Assembly: GCF_000187995.2 (NCBI RefSeq)
Contig: NZ_AEUW02000001.1
Span: forward strand, 62,001-126,000
Direction of reading: 5' to 3'
Length of the DNA stretch: 64,000 nt
From: Streptococcus macacae NCTC 11558
Lineage (GTDB): Bacteria > Bacillota > Bacilli > Lactobacillales > Streptococcaceae
The stretch's first letter is position 1, and each line of letters begins with the position of its first letter. Below, in pieces: positions 40,557 through 50,189 of this stretch. The translations under genes were made by a program, and so were the position numbers. The notes below the pieces were generated by a model. That model was given only the letters and a program-made list of their open reading frames with translations, was not told where the DNA came from and made no database searches.

Positions 40557-40975
40557 TTGATATAAATAAAATTCGTGAAGCTCTTCCGCATCGCTATCCT
40601 ATGCTTTTAGTAGACCGTGTTTTAGAAGTTTCAGATGATGAAATTGTCGCTATAAAAAATGTCACTGTTAATGAGCCATTTTTTAAGGGCCATTTTCCTG
40701 ATTATCCTGTTATGCCAGGTGTCCTTATTATGGAAGCTCTGGCGCAAACAGCAGGAGTTCTAGAGCTATCTAAAGAAGAAAACAAAGGAAAGCTTGTTTT
40801 TTATGCCGGTATGGATAAAGTTAAATTTAAAAAACAAGTTGTTCCGGGCGATCAACTGCTTATGACGGTAAAGTTTGTCAAACGCCGCGGTACTATCGCA
40901 GTTGTGGAAGCTAAAGCAGAAGTAGATGGAAAGCTTGCTGCCAGCGGAACCTTGACTTTTGCTCTTGGAAACTAA
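40553..40975 (+). CDS. fabZ: 3-hydroxyacyl-ACP dehydratase FabZ
   Basis: FabZ dehydrates 3-hydroxyacyl-ACP to trans-2-enoyl-ACP. The 140-residue hot-dog-fold protein begins [13 protein letters not shown]. His47 is in the [11 protein letters not shown] motif and Glu61 in [10 protein letters not shown]. It overlaps accB by 4 nt (ATGA). Identification is secure. Confidence 0.97.
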   Translation: MIDINKIREALPHRYPMLLVDRVLEVSDDEIVAIKNVTVNEPFFKGHFPDYPVMPGVLIMEALAQTAGVLELSKEENKGKLVFYAGMDKVKFKKQVVPGDQLLMTVKFVKRRGTIAVVEAKAEVDGKLAASGTLTFALGN

Positions 40976-41014
40976 GATGCCTATTAAACCTTAAGCACAG
41001 GAGAAATTAATCAC

Positions 41015-42385
41015 ATGTTTAATAAAATTTTGATTGCCAACCGCGGGGAAATTGCTGTCCGCATTATTCGTGCAGCGCGAGAACTTGGGATAGAAACGGT
41101 AGCAGTTTACTCTGATGCTGATAAGGAATCACTTCATACGATTTTAGCTGATGAGTCCGTTTGTATCGGGCCAGCCCGTTCGACAGAGTCTTATCTTAAC
41201 ATGAATGCTGTCTTATCTGCTGCCATTGTGACAGGTGCGCAAGCTATTCATCCTGGTTTTGGATTTTTAAGTGAAAATTCCAAATTTGCAACTATGTGTG
41301 AAGAGTTAAATATCAAGTTCATTGGACCATCAGGCACCATTATGGATAAAATGGGAGATAAGATCAATGCGCGTGAGGAAATGATTCAGGCAGATGTACC
41401 AGTTATTCCAGGATCTGATGGAGAAGTGTTTACTTCGAAACAAGCGCTTGCTGTTGCTGATGAGCTGGGCTATCCGGTTATGCTTAAAGCATCTGCCGGA
41501 GGAGGCGGCAAAGGCATTCGCAAGGTAGATAAATCTGAAGATCTTGTTGCAGCTTTTGAATCTGCCTCTCAAGAAGCTTTAGCAGCCTTTGGTAACGGCG
41601 CAATGTACATTGAAAAAGTTATTTATCCTGCTCGCCATATAGAGGTGCAGATACTGGGAGATAGCTTTGGAAATATTATCCATCTTGGAGAACGCGACTG
41701 CTCTCTTCAACGCAACAATCAAAAGGTGTTAGAGGAAAGTCCTTCTATTGCTATTGGGCAAACACTTAGGGATAAGATCGGTGCTGCAGCTGTTCGTGCA
41801 GCTAAGGCTGTAGGTTATGAGAATGCTGGGACCATTGAATTTCTCTTAGATGAGAAAACAAATCAATTCTATTTTATGGAAATGAATACTCGTGTTCAGG
41901 TTGAACATCCTGTAACAGAGTTTGTTACTGGTGTTGATATTGTAAAAGAACAAATTCGTATAGCAGCTGGTCAAGAATTATCTTATAAACAAGATGATAT
42001 TAAGCTAAGAGGTCATGCTATTGAATGTAGGATTAATGCTGAGAATCCAGCCTTTCACTTTGCACCTAGTCCAGGCAAGATAAAAGATCTCTTTTTGCCG
42101 TCTGGAGGTGTGGGACTGCGTGTTGATTCGGCTGTTTATAATGGTTATAGTATCCCACCTTACTATGATAGTATGATTGCTAAAATTATTGTTCATGGAG
42201 ACAATCGATTTGATGCACTGATGAAAATGCAGCGCGCCCTTTATGAACTTGAAGTTGAAGGTGTTGTTACAAACAGTGATTTTCAGCTTGATTTAATTTC
42301 TGACCAGCGCGTTATCGCTGGAGATTATGACACATCATTTTTGATGGAGACATTCTTGCCCAATTACCAAAAAGATGAGAAATAG
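41015..42385 (+). CDS. accC: Biotin carboxylase subunit of acetyl-CoA carboxylase
   Basis: AccC carboxylates the biotin of AccB using ATP and bicarbonate. The 456-residue ATP-grasp enzyme shows KILIANRGEIAVRIIRAARE, the glycine-rich loop SAGGGGKGI, MEMNTRVQVEHPVTE with catalytic residues, and the C-terminal biotin carboxylase domain. AGGAG precedes the ATG. It is placed between fabZ and accD in the operon. Confidence 0.98.
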   Translation: MFNKILIANRGEIAVRIIRAARELGIETVAVYSDADKESLHTILADESVCIGPARSTESYLNMNAVLSAAIVTGAQAIHPGFGFLSENSKFATMCEELNIKFIGPSGTIMDKMGDKINAREEMIQADVPVIPGSDGEVFTSKQALAVADELGYPVMLKASAGGGGKGIRKVDKSEDLVAAFESASQEALAAFGNGAMYIEKVIYPARHIEVQILGDSFGNIIHLGERDCSLQRNNQKVLEESPSIAIGQTLRDKIGAAAVRAAKAVGYENAGTIEFLLDEKTNQFYFMEMNTRVQVEHPVTEFVTGVDIVKEQIRIAAGQELSYKQDDIKLRGHAIECRINAENPAFHFAPSPGKIKDLFLPSGGVGLRVDSAVYNGYSIPPYYDSMIAKIIVHGDNRFDALMKMQRALYELEVEGVVTNSDFQLDLISDQRVIAGDYDTSFLMETFLPNYQKDEK

Positions 42386-42394
42386 GAGTAATTA

Positions 42395-43258
42395 ATGGCT
42401 TTATTTCAGAAGAAAGATAAATACATTCGCATTAACCCTAATCGTTCCATGAAGAATGTTAAGCATGTTGATCCTGAAGTGCCAGATGAATTGTTTGCTA
42501 AATGCCCTAACTGTAAACATATGATCTATCAAAAAGATCTAGGAGCAGAGAAGATCTGCCCAAAGTGCTCTTATAGTTTTCGGATTTCTGCTAAAGAGCG
42601 TTTGGCTATTACTGCCGATGAGAACTCTTTTGCAGAAATGTTTACAGATCTTAAAACAAGAGATCCCTTGCATTTTCCTGGTTATCAAGAGAAGTTAAAG
42701 GCAGCTCAAGAAAAAACAGGGCTTGATGAGGCTGTTGTGACAGGGGTTGCAGAATTTCATGGGCAAAAGGCTGCTTTAGCTATTATGGATTCTAATTTTA
42801 TCATGGCCTCTATGGGGACTGTTGTTGGCGAGAAGATAACACGCCTTTTTGAGTATGCTGCAGCTAAAAAACTTCCGATTGTCATTTTTACGGCTTCAGG
42901 AGGAGCTCGTATGCAAGAAGGCATTATGAGTTTAATGCAGATGGCAAAAGTTTCTGCAGCAGTAAAACGTCACTCTAATGCAGGCCTTTTTTATCTGACA
43001 GTTTTAACAGATCCAACGACAGGTGGTGTGACAGCAAGTTTTGCTATGGAAGGTGATATTATTTTAGCAGAACCGCAAACTTTGATAGGATTTGCGGGCC
43101 GCCGTGTGATCGAAACAACTGTTCGTGAAACACTTCCGGATGATTTTCAGAAAGCAGAATTTCTTTTAGAACATGGTTTTGTGGATGCTATTGTTAAAAG
43201 GACTGAGATGCGCAAAACGATTGCTAAGTTATTAGCATTTCATGGAGGTAGCAAATGA
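42395..43258 (+). CDS. accD: Acetyl-CoA carboxylase carboxyltransferase beta subunit
   Basis: AccD with AccA transfers the carboxyl group from biotin to acetyl-CoA, making malonyl-CoA. The 287-residue protein has an N-terminal four-cysteine zinc ribbon (CPNCK and CPKC at about residues 37-59), then a crotonase-like carboxyltransferase core with [11 protein letters not shown] and [11 protein letters not shown]. Its stop overlaps accA by 4 nt. Confidence 0.97.
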   Translation: MALFQKKDKYIRINPNRSMKNVKHVDPEVPDELFAKCPNCKHMIYQKDLGAEKICPKCSYSFRISAKERLAITADENSFAEMFTDLKTRDPLHFPGYQEKLKAAQEKTGLDEAVVTGVAEFHGQKAALAIMDSNFIMASMGTVVGEKITRLFEYAAAKKLPIVIFTASGGARMQEGIMSLMQMAKVSAAVKRHSNAGLFYLTVLTDPTTGGVTASFAMEGDIILAEPQTLIGFAGRRVIETTVRETLPDDFQKAEFLLEHGFVDAIVKRTEMRKTIAKLLAFHGGSK

Positions 43259-44025
43259 GCGATGTATCAAGAACACTCAAAGAGGCTAGAAATCAGGCTC
43301 GATTGACGGCTCTGGATTATGCTGAGCAGATTTTTGATGAATTTATGGAGTTACATGGTGATCGTCATTTTGCTGATGATGGAGCAATTGTCGGAGGAAT
43401 TGGACTTTTAGACTCAAAGCCTGTTACAGTTATTGGTATACAAAAAGGTAAAAATTTACAGGATAATCTTAATCGTAATTTTGGACAGCCAAATCCGGAA
43501 GGCTATCGTAAGGCTTTGCGTTTGATGAAACAAGCTGAAAAATTTAACCGGCCGGTTATTACTTTTATTAATACTGCCGGAGCTTATCCAGGAATTGGAG
43601 CTGAAGAACGAGGACAGGGCGAAGCTATTGCCAGAAATCTTTTGGAGATGAGTGACCTTAAAGTTCCTATTATTGCCATTATTATAGGTGAAGGCGGCTC
43701 TGGAGGAGCTCTTGCCTTAGCTGTTGCTGATAGAGTCTGGATGTTAGAGCATACGATGTATGCTGTTCTTAGTCCAGAAGGTTTTGCTTCTATTTTATGG
43801 AAAGACGGAAGTCGTTCAATAGAAGCAGCAGAGTTAATGAAAATTACAGCTGGTGAACTTTTAAATATGCAAGTTATTGATAAAGTGATTCCTGAGCATG
43901 GCTATTTTTCAAGTGAGATTGTGCAGGCAGTAAAGCAGAATTTAATTGAGGAAGTCAAATATCTTGAAAGCTTAAGTTTGGAAGAACTATTGGAAGAACG
44001 TTATCAGCGCTTTAGAAAATATTAA
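43255..44025 (+). CDS. accA: Acetyl-CoA carboxylase carboxyltransferase alpha subunit
   Basis: AccA completes the carboxyltransferase with AccD. The 256-residue length is the short streptococcal form without the long N-terminal region of the Gram-negative protein. Motifs include [22 protein letters not shown] and [22 protein letters not shown] precedes the start. It is the last gene of the fab-acc operon and is followed by three hairpins. Confidence 0.97.
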   Translation: MSDVSRTLKEARNQARLTALDYAEQIFDEFMELHGDRHFADDGAIVGGIGLLDSKPVTVIGIQKGKNLQDNLNRNFGQPNPEGYRKALRLMKQAEKFNRPVITFINTAGAYPGIGAEERGQGEAIARNLLEMSDLKVPIIAIIIGEGGSGGALALAVADRVWMLEHTMYAVLSPEGFASILWKDGSRSIEAAELMKITAGELLNMQVIDKVIPEHGYFSSEIVQAVKQNLIEEVKYLESLSLEELLEERYQRFRKY

Positions 44026-44053
44026 GATAATTAAGTGAACGGAGAGTGGAATA

Positions 44054-44084
44054 AAAAATCAATAATTCGAAGAATTTGATTTTT
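44054..44084 (+). terminator. accA terminator, first hairpin
   Basis: AAAAATCA pairs with TGATTTTT, and AATTC/GAATT continues the stem around GAA. The arm ends in a T-run. Confidence 0.6.
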
Positions 44085-44113
44085 CAGCAAGTTCTAGTTT
44101 CTACTTGCTTCCC

Positions 44114-44138
44114 TAAAACAGTCCACAGGACTGTTTTA
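44114..44138. terminator. second hairpin after accA
   Basis: TAAAACAGTCC and GGACTGTTTTA form an 11-bp perfect stem with a 3-nt loop. No additional T-run. Confidence 0.55.
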
Positions 44139-44164
44139 CTCTCATAAATGACAAAAAATGCATA

Positions 44165-44197
44165 GGGCTGGGGACCTTCGTCTCAGCCTCTTTTTAT
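44165..44197 (+). terminator. third hairpin after accA
   Basis: GGCT/AGCC and GGGAC/GTCTC pair around CTTC, followed by TCTTTTT. It is another member of the GGGAC-type terminators. Confidence 0.6.
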
Positions 44198-44236
44198 ATT
44201 TTTGAAGTTTTACCATTCAAGAAAAGTTTTTGAAGA

Positions 44237-44246
44237 TATGTTATAA
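44237..44246 (+). promoter_or_regulatory. extended -10 promoter of the snf2 gene
   Basis: ATGTTATAAT provides TGN plus a perfect -10, 30 nt before the start codon. The -35 is weak. Confidence 0.55.
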
Positions 44247-44276
44247 TGCTAGGATAAGATAAAAGGTGGGAGAAAG

Positions 44277-47200
44277 ATGAGTAAATTAATTCCTGGACGT
44301 ATCCGCAACAAAGGGAAAAATCTTTATGAAGAAGGCTTGGTTTCTCTTGTAGAAGAAAAAAAGGACTCTCTGCTTGTACAAGTTGCTGATTGCAAGGTCC
44401 GTTTTTCCATGGAAGATGAGCTTGTATCTTGTCCTTGTGAAATGTTTCAAAAGAAAGCTTACTGTTCTCATCTTGCAGCTGTTGAATATTATCTAAAAAA
44501 TCATCCTAAAGGGAAAGATTTAGCTTCTCATTTGGTTGCAGATGAGAAAGATAGTGAGAAAAGAGAGGAAAAGACATCATTTGGTAGTCTTTTTTTAGAT
44601 AATCTGAAAGTAAATGAAGAAGAGACACTCAAATATCGCTTATCTGTACAGGGTTCCCAAAGTCCTTTTTCATCAGAATTTTGGTGGACCTTAAAAATCA
44701 ATCGTTTACCAGATGAGCGTTCTTATGTTGTTCGTGATATTAAATCTTTTTTAACTATTATTAAAAAAGAATCTTACTATCAGATTGGCAAGAATTACTA
44801 TGAGCCGCTGTCGCGTTTGCAATTTGATAGTGCCAGTCAAAAAGTCATAGAATTCTTATGGCGTATTCTGCCTGATTCAGATCGTGTCAATACCGACTAT
44901 ATTTTACCCAACCATTCTCGGAATCTTTCTTTGCCAAGTGGTTTTTTTGAAGAAGGAGTCACTCTTTTTAATCAGCTTTATGAGTTTTCTTTTGAAGGCC
45001 ATCACCAGGTTTACCACCATCTAGTATTTAAGGAATTAGAAGGGAGCGATCATTTTTATCATTTTAAAGTGCTTGTTCATCAAAAAACAATTGAGTTGAT
45101 TATCAATGAAAAACCTGTAAATTTTTATTATGATAATCAATATCTGCTTTATCAAGATACTTTTTACCACCTTAACCCCAAACAGACTAAACTAGTAAGT
45201 GCCTTGAGAAGTCTTCCAATTGAACAGGATTTGGCAAAACATATCTATTTTACTTTTGAAGATCATGCTAAACTAGCAGACAGTCTTATTGATTTTAAGC
45301 TGCTTGGGGAAGTAGAAGCGCCAGCAAGTTTTAATATTTATGACTTTAAAGTCATTTTCGCTTTTGATCTGGCGGATGATCAAAAAATTCTTTTAGACAT
45401 GACCTTTGATTACGGACAAAAAAGAGTTTCCGATCAGGCTGAAAAAGAGGCCCTGCCATTTGCAAGCAATTTTAAAAAAGAAAAAAAGATTGCTCAGCTC
45501 TTGGAAGTGCACGGCTTTTCTAAAGGTTTTTCCTCTCAGCATTCTCCCTTAGATGCTAATGAATGGTATCTCTTTTTTACTGAAACTCTACCGCATTTCA
45601 GTCATTTTGGGGATGTCCTGCTTTCACCTCGTTTAAGAGAAATGCGCTATTTGGAAGCCCCTAAAGTAGATGTTCAAATGAATCAAGGTTTATTAGATAT
45701 TTCTTTTGATTTTTCTACTGTTATTGAAGATGATATTGATACTGCTTTAACAGCACTTTTTGAACATAAGCCTTATTTCATTAATAAAAGTGGGAAATTG
45801 GTCGTTTTTGATGAAGAAGCACAAAAGGTTAGTCAAGTATTGCAGTCTCTTCGAGCTCAAAAGTTTCATAATGGTCACCTCAAAATAGGAAAAGTAGCAG
45901 CTTTTCAAGTTTATGAATCTCTTGGGAATATGGAGAATGTACGTTTTTCCAAAAGCTTTAGCCAGCTGGCTAAAGACTTGAGGGAACCAGAAAATTTTAT
46001 GCTGCCAGAATTCACCATTGATGCCAGCTTACGTGATTATCAAATGATAGGAGTTCAATGGATGTCCATGCTGGATAAATATGGTTTTGGCGGTATTTTA
46101 GCAGATGATATGGGCTTAGGCAAGACCTTACAGACTCTTGCTTTTTTAAAAAGCCATTTAAAAAAAGGCAAGCGAGTCCTTATTTTATCCCCTTCTAGTT
46201 TGATTTATAATTGGCGGGATGAATGCCAGAAATTTACGCCTGATTTGGATGTGGCTGTTTCTTATGGCTTAAAAAGTATGAGGGATAAGATTATTGAAGA
46301 ACAGCATCAAATAACCATTACAAGCTATGCTTCATTTCGTCAGGATTTTGACTGTTATGCTCAATTATCTTTTGACTATTTAATTTTAGATGAAGCTCAA
46401 GTGATGAAAAATACGCAAACTAAAATTGCCCAAAGTTTACGAAAATTTGATGTTAAAAATTGTTTTGCACTTTCAGGGACACCCATTGAAAATAATTTAT
46501 TAGAAATCTGGTCCATTTTTCAAATTGTTCTGCCAGGGCTGTTGCCAAAGAAAAAAGACTTTTTAAAGATGTCAGCTAAGACAGTTGCCCGCTATATCAA
46601 ACCTTTTGTTATGAGACGGCGAAAGGAAGAAGTGCTACCAGAATTACCTGATTTGATTGAAATCAATTATTCTAACGAGTTACTAGACAGTCAAAAGGCT
46701 ATTTATCTAGCGCAGCTGCGCCAAATGCAGGAGAATATCAGTCAGTCATCAGATGCCGAGATCAAACAGCAAAAGATTGAAATCTTATCAGGCATCACAC
46801 GCCTGCGCCAAATTTGCGATACCCCTAAGCTTTTTATGGATTACAAAGGAGAAAGCGGGAAAATTAACAGTCTGCGGGATCTCCTTTTGCAAATCAAGGA
46901 GAGCGGCCATAGAGCCTTGATTTTTTCCCAGTTTAAAGATATGTTGGCTCTTACAGAGAAAGAGATGACATCTATTGGATTAGCAAGCTATAAAATCACA
47001 GGCTCAACACCAGCTAAAAAACGGCAGGAAATGACCCGTGCTTTCAACAATGGAAGCCGAGATGCCTTCTTAATTTCACTTAAGGCCGGCGGAGTTGGGC
47101 TTAATTTGACGGGTGCAGATACTGTTGTTCTTATAGACCTTTGGTGGAATCCTGCAGTGGAGATGCAGGCTATTAGCCGTGCTCATAGAATTGGCCAAAA

Positions 47201-47369
47201 AGAAAAGGTTGAAGTTTATCGCCTTATCACACGCGGAACAATTGAAGAGAAGATTTTGGAACTGCAAGAAAGCAAAAAAAGTTTAGTCACAACCGTTTTA
47301 GACGGCAATGAGACCCGAGCCAGCATGAGTATAGAAGAAATTAAAGAAATTTTGGGAATTTCACAGTGA
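44277..47369 (+). CDS. SNF2-family DEAD/H helicase-like ATPase with SWIM domain
   Basis: A 1030-residue SF2/SNF2 protein related to RapA-like factors. The N-terminus has a SWIM zinc finger (CPCEMFQKKAYCSH, about residues 53-66). A long beta-rich middle follows, then the ATPase: Walker A DDMGLGKT near 611-618, DEAQ, SGTPIENN, GGVGLNLTGAD and AISRAHRIGQ. It should translocate on double-stranded DNA. The bacterial role (recycling RNA polymerase or DNA repair) is not settled. GGTGGGAG precedes the ATG. The gene order with murC and mltG is shared with other streptococci. Confidence 0.94.
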   Translation: MSKLIPGRIRNKGKNLYEEGLVSLVEEKKDSLLVQVADCKVRFSMEDELVSCPCEMFQKKAYCSHLAAVEYYLKNHPKGKDLASHLVADEKDSEKREEKTSFGSLFLDNLKVNEEETLKYRLSVQGSQSPFSSEFWWTLKINRLPDERSYVVRDIKSFLTIIKKESYYQIGKNYYEPLSRLQFDSASQKVIEFLWRILPDSDRVNTDYILPNHSRNLSLPSGFFEEGVTLFNQLYEFSFEGHHQVYHHLVFKELEGSDHFYHFKVLVHQKTIELIINEKPVNFYYDNQYLLYQDTFYHLNPKQTKLVSALRSLPIEQDLAKHIYFTFEDHAKLADSLIDFKLLGEVEAPASFNIYDFKVIFAFDLADDQKILLDMTFDYGQKRVSDQAEKEALPFASNFKKEKKIAQLLEVHGFSKGFSSQHSPLDANEWYLFFTETLPHFSHFGDVLLSPRLREMRYLEAPKVDVQMNQGLLDISFDFSTVIEDDIDTALTALFEHKPYFINKSGKLVVFDEEAQKVSQVLQSLRAQKFHNGHLKIGKVAAFQVYESLGNMENVRFSKSFSQLAKDLREPENFMLPEFTIDASLRDYQMIGVQWMSMLDKYGFGGILADDMGLGKTLQTLAFLKSHLKKGKRVLILSPSSLIYNWRDECQKFTPDLDVAVSYGLKSMRDKIIEEQHQITITSYASFRQDFDCYAQLSFDYLILDEAQVMKNTQTKIAQSLRKFDVKNCFALSGTPIENNLLEIWSIFQIVLPGLLPKKKDFLKMSAKTVARYIKPFVMRRRKEEVLPELPDLIEINYSNELLDSQKAIYLAQLRQMQENISQSSDAEIKQQKIEILSGITRLRQICDTPKLFMDYKGESGKINSLRDLLLQIKESGHRALIFSQFKDMLALTEKEMTSIGLASYKITGSTPAKKRQEMTRAFNNGSRDAFLISLKAGGVGLNLTGADTVVLIDLWWNPAVEMQAISRAHRIGQKEKVEVYRLITRGTIEEKILELQESKKSLVTTVLDGNETRASMSIEEIKEILGISQ

Positions 47370-47431
47370 ATACCTTTTAAAAAAGTCATTTTTAGTTTAT
47401 AATAGGAATGTTTCAGAAAGGATGTGAGTTA

Positions 47432-48031
47432 ATGAGTCGTGAAAGAAAATTTCCTTTAGTAGCTGATGAGGATATCGTTATAGAGTCTCCTGTAATGATG
47501 CACCTGTATGAGAATGAAGACTTGATTACCAATATTGACGGCCCCTATGAAGATAAAATTTATAACGACTTAACTCGGGATTATCAGATTATTTCGGATG
47601 ATCCTAATCCTAAGCAAAGATACTCAAGACAAAAAGCTAATCGGCAGGCAGAAAAAACTGACGCGGAATTAGCGCGTGAACAAGCCAGACAGGATTTAAA
47701 GAGAAAACGGCAGGCGATTGTCACAAATGATTATGGCAGACGGATTGCTAGAGCCAATGATAAAAAATTAGAATCAAAGCAAGAAAGTTCATCAAAGCAT
47801 AAAAGTGAATTAGGACGTTTTTCTGATCATTTGCACCAGGATTCCTATATTTTAGCTGAGATGACACAGAATTATTCAGAGCCAAAGAATCCTTCTAGAA
47901 AGAAACCCAAGAAGAATAACTATGATTTCTTAAAAAATAGTCAAATTTACAATAAAAAAGAAACACAAGAGCGCCGTGAACGTCAAGTAGCACAAGAATT
48001 AAATTTAGAACGCTTTAAAGACGTTAACTAG
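47432..48031 (+). CDS. conserved streptococcal hypothetical protein
   Basis: I do not recognise a domain. The 199-residue product is very hydrophilic. An N-terminal part (FPLVADEDIVIESPVMMHLYENED) is followed by Lys/Arg/Glu/Gln-rich probably helical segments and a basic stretch (SRKKPKKNNYDF). No membrane helix or signal peptide is seen, so it is likely cytoplasmic. The ATG at 47432 is preferred (AAGGATGTGAG upstream). Its position between snf2 and murC is conserved in other streptococci, which suggests a real gene. murC starts 18 nt downstream. Confidence 0.75.
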   Translation: MSRERKFPLVADEDIVIESPVMMHLYENEDLITNIDGPYEDKIYNDLTRDYQIISDDPNPKQRYSRQKANRQAEKTDAELAREQARQDLKRKRQAIVTNDYGRRIARANDKKLESKQESSSKHKSELGRFSDHLHQDSYILAEMTQNYSEPKNPSRKKPKKNNYDFLKNSQIYNKKETQERRERQVAQELNLERFKDVN

Positions 48032-48049
48032 AGGAGAGAATAAAAAAAC

Positions 48050-49381
48050 ATGTCTAAAACCATTCATTTTATTGGAATTAAAGGGTCAGGAATGAGCGCT
48101 TTAGCACTGATGCTGCAGCAGATGGGCTATAAAGTTCAAGGAAGTGATGTTGAAAAATATTATTTTACACAACATGGACTTGAAAAAGCAGGAATTCCTA
48201 TCCTGCCATTTGATGAAGCTAACATTACTGATGACATGGAAATTATTGCTGGCAATGCTTTTCATGAAAACAATAACATTGAAGTAGCTTATGCTGTAAA
48301 AAATGGATACCATTTTAAACGCTATCATGAATTTTTAGGAAAATTCATGCGCCAATTTACTAGTTTAGGAGTTGCCGGAGCACATGGCAAAACTTCCACA
48401 ACAGGACTTTTGGCTCATGTCTTGAAAAATATTACAGATACCAGCTATTTGATTGGTGACGGTACAGGCCGTGGTTTGGCTAACAGTCAGTATTTTGTAT
48501 TTGAATCCGATGAGTATGAGCGTCATTTTATGCCTTACCATCCAGAATATTCTATTATTACAAATATTGATTTTGATCATCCAGACTATTTCACGGGCGT
48601 AGAAGATGTTTTCAGTGCCTTTAATGATTATGCTAAGCAAGTTCAAAAGGGGCTTTTTGTCTACGGTGAAGACCCTTATTTGCGTCGGCTGACATCAGAA
48701 GCTCCAATTTATTACTATGGTTTTAAAGAGGACAATGATTTTATTGCTTATGATATAATGCGTTCAACAAATGGTTCTGATTTCAAAGTCAGACATGGGC
48801 AAGACCAGCTTGGTACTTTTCATGTTCCGGCTTTCGGACGTCATAATATCCTCAATGCGACAGCTGTTATAGCAAACTTGTACATGGCTGGTATTGATAT
48901 GGATTTAGTCCGTCAGCATCTAAAGACCTTCTCAGGAGTAAAACGCCGATTCTCTGAAAAATTAATTAATGATGTTACTATTATTGATGACTTTGCACAT
49001 CACCCAACAGAGATTATTGCAACGCTTGATGCCGCTCGGCAAAAATATCCTTCTAAGGAAATTGTCGCCATTTTTCAGCCGCATACCTTTACAAGAACGA
49101 TAGCGCTGTTAGATGAGTTTGCACAGGCTTTAAATGAGGCAGACAGTGTTTATCTGGCACAAATCTATGGTTCAGCGCGGGAGGTAGACCATGGTGATGT
49201 TAAAGTAGAAGATTTGGCAGAAAAGATCATCAAACCATCAAAAGTTATCACAGTTGAAAATGTTTCTCCTTTATTGGATCACGATGGCGCCGTTTATGTT
49301 TTTATGGGGGCTGGAGATATTCAGCTGTATGAGCGCTCTTTTGAGGAATTGCTGGCTAATCTGACTAAAAATAATCAATAA
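48050..49381 (+). CDS. murC: UDP-N-acetylmuramate-L-alanine ligase
   Basis: MurC adds L-alanine to UDP-MurNAc, the first amino acid of the peptidoglycan stem. The 443-residue ligase has the N-terminal nucleotide-binding [15 protein letters not shown], the ATP loop [10 protein letters not shown] at about 110-119, ESDEYERHF, and a C-terminal domain with [15 protein letters not shown] lies before the ATG. It follows the hypothetical gene closely and is probably co-transcribed with it. Confidence 0.98.
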   Translation: MSKTIHFIGIKGSGMSALALMLQQMGYKVQGSDVEKYYFTQHGLEKAGIPILPFDEANITDDMEIIAGNAFHENNNIEVAYAVKNGYHFKRYHEFLGKFMRQFTSLGVAGAHGKTSTTGLLAHVLKNITDTSYLIGDGTGRGLANSQYFVFESDEYERHFMPYHPEYSIITNIDFDHPDYFTGVEDVFSAFNDYAKQVQKGLFVYGEDPYLRRLTSEAPIYYYGFKEDNDFIAYDIMRSTNGSDFKVRHGQDQLGTFHVPAFGRHNILNATAVIANLYMAGIDMDLVRQHLKTFSGVKRRFSEKLINDVTIIDDFAHHPTEIIATLDAARQKYPSKEIVAIFQPHTFTRTIALLDEFAQALNEADSVYLAQIYGSAREVDHGDVKVEDLAEKIIKPSKVITVENVSPLLDHDGAVYVFMGAGDIQLYERSFEELLANLTKNNQ

Positions 49382-49581
49382 GAAAATTGGGGATAGAGTA
49401 GAAAAGTTTTCATTTCACAGAAATAGAAATGAACTTTCCCTCATTCCCTTATTTTCTGGATAGGAGCCTGAACTTCCATCCTTATACAATGCTGTGGTTT
49501 ATAAAAGCGGCTGAAAACAGCAATTAAGAACTCAACTATCGGTATAGTTTAAAAATCAGGCTGCATTTAATTTAGAGGCTG

Positions 49582-49603
49582 AGGCTTTCCTCTCCCTTTT
49601 TTA
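49582..49603 (+). terminator. weak stem-loop before the GNAT gene
   Basis: GAGG and CCTC pair across a 10-nt loop, followed by CCCTTTTTT. The 49382-49580 stretch before it has the inverted repeats AAAGTTTTCATTTC/AAATGAACTTT and AACTAT/ATAGTT, and no gene. Confidence 0.35.
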
Positions 49604-49615
49604 GAAGGAGTAAAA

Positions 49616-50110
49616 ATGCTTACTATTAGGCATGCAAAAGATACAGATCTAAGCGACATTATCCGTATTGAAACTGAAAATTTTTCACCTGAAGAGGCCG
49701 CAGAGCTGTCAGTGATGAGAGAGCGCATCGCAAAGATATCAGATACTTTTTTAGTAGCTGAAATGAAGGGCCGCCTTGTTGGCTATATTGAAGGACCAGT
49801 TATTAATCAGCGTTATTTGACGGATGATTTGTTTCATAAAGTAATTCCGAACCCTAAAGAGTCAGGTTATATTGCTGTGACCAGCCTTTCGATAGACAAA
49901 ACTTTTCATAAGCAGGGTGTAGGGACAGCTCTAATAGCTGCCCTAAAGGATCTAGCCCTTGCCCAAAAACGCTTAGGTATCACTTTAACCTGTCATGACT
50001 ATCTGATTGCCTATTATGAAATGAATGGTTTTTTCAATGACGGGTTATCAGAGTCAGTGCATGGTGGATCAACTTGGTATAATATGATATGGGAAAATCC
50101 TAAAATTTAA
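49616..50110 (+). CDS. GNAT-family N-acetyltransferase
   Basis: A 164-residue GNAT protein. It starts with LTIRHAKDTDLSDIIRIE, has the acetyl-CoA loop KQGVGTALIAALKDLA (about residues 101-116) and the C-terminal CHDYLIAYYEMNGF strand typical of the fold. Substrate unknown. GAAGGAG precedes the ATG. The location between murC and mltG matches other streptococci. A separate promoter precedes mltG. Confidence 0.88.
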   Translation: MLTIRHAKDTDLSDIIRIETENFSPEEAAELSVMRERIAKISDTFLVAEMKGRLVGYIEGPVINQRYLTDDLFHKVIPNPKESGYIAVTSLSIDKTFHKQGVGTALIAALKDLALAQKRLGITLTCHDYLIAYYEMNGFFNDGLSESVHGGSTWYNMIWENPKI

Positions 50111-50131
50111 GTCAAAAAACAAGGCTGTAGT

Positions 50132-50160
50132 TTGTCTTTAAAATACTTTTAGGTTATAAT
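50132..50160 (+). promoter_or_regulatory. mltG promoter
   Basis: TTGTCT, 17 nt, and a perfect TATAAT. The TTG start of mltG is 29 nt further on. Confidence 0.65.
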
Positions 50161-50189
50161 AGCCTGTAATAACTATGAGGAGGTTAAGC

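Noticed and set aside
49530..49550. AACTATCGGTATAGTT considered as a MetR-type box
   Set aside because: The half-sites are in the opposite order to the TATAGTT-N3-AACTATA motif, and the neighbour is an unrelated acetyltransferase.
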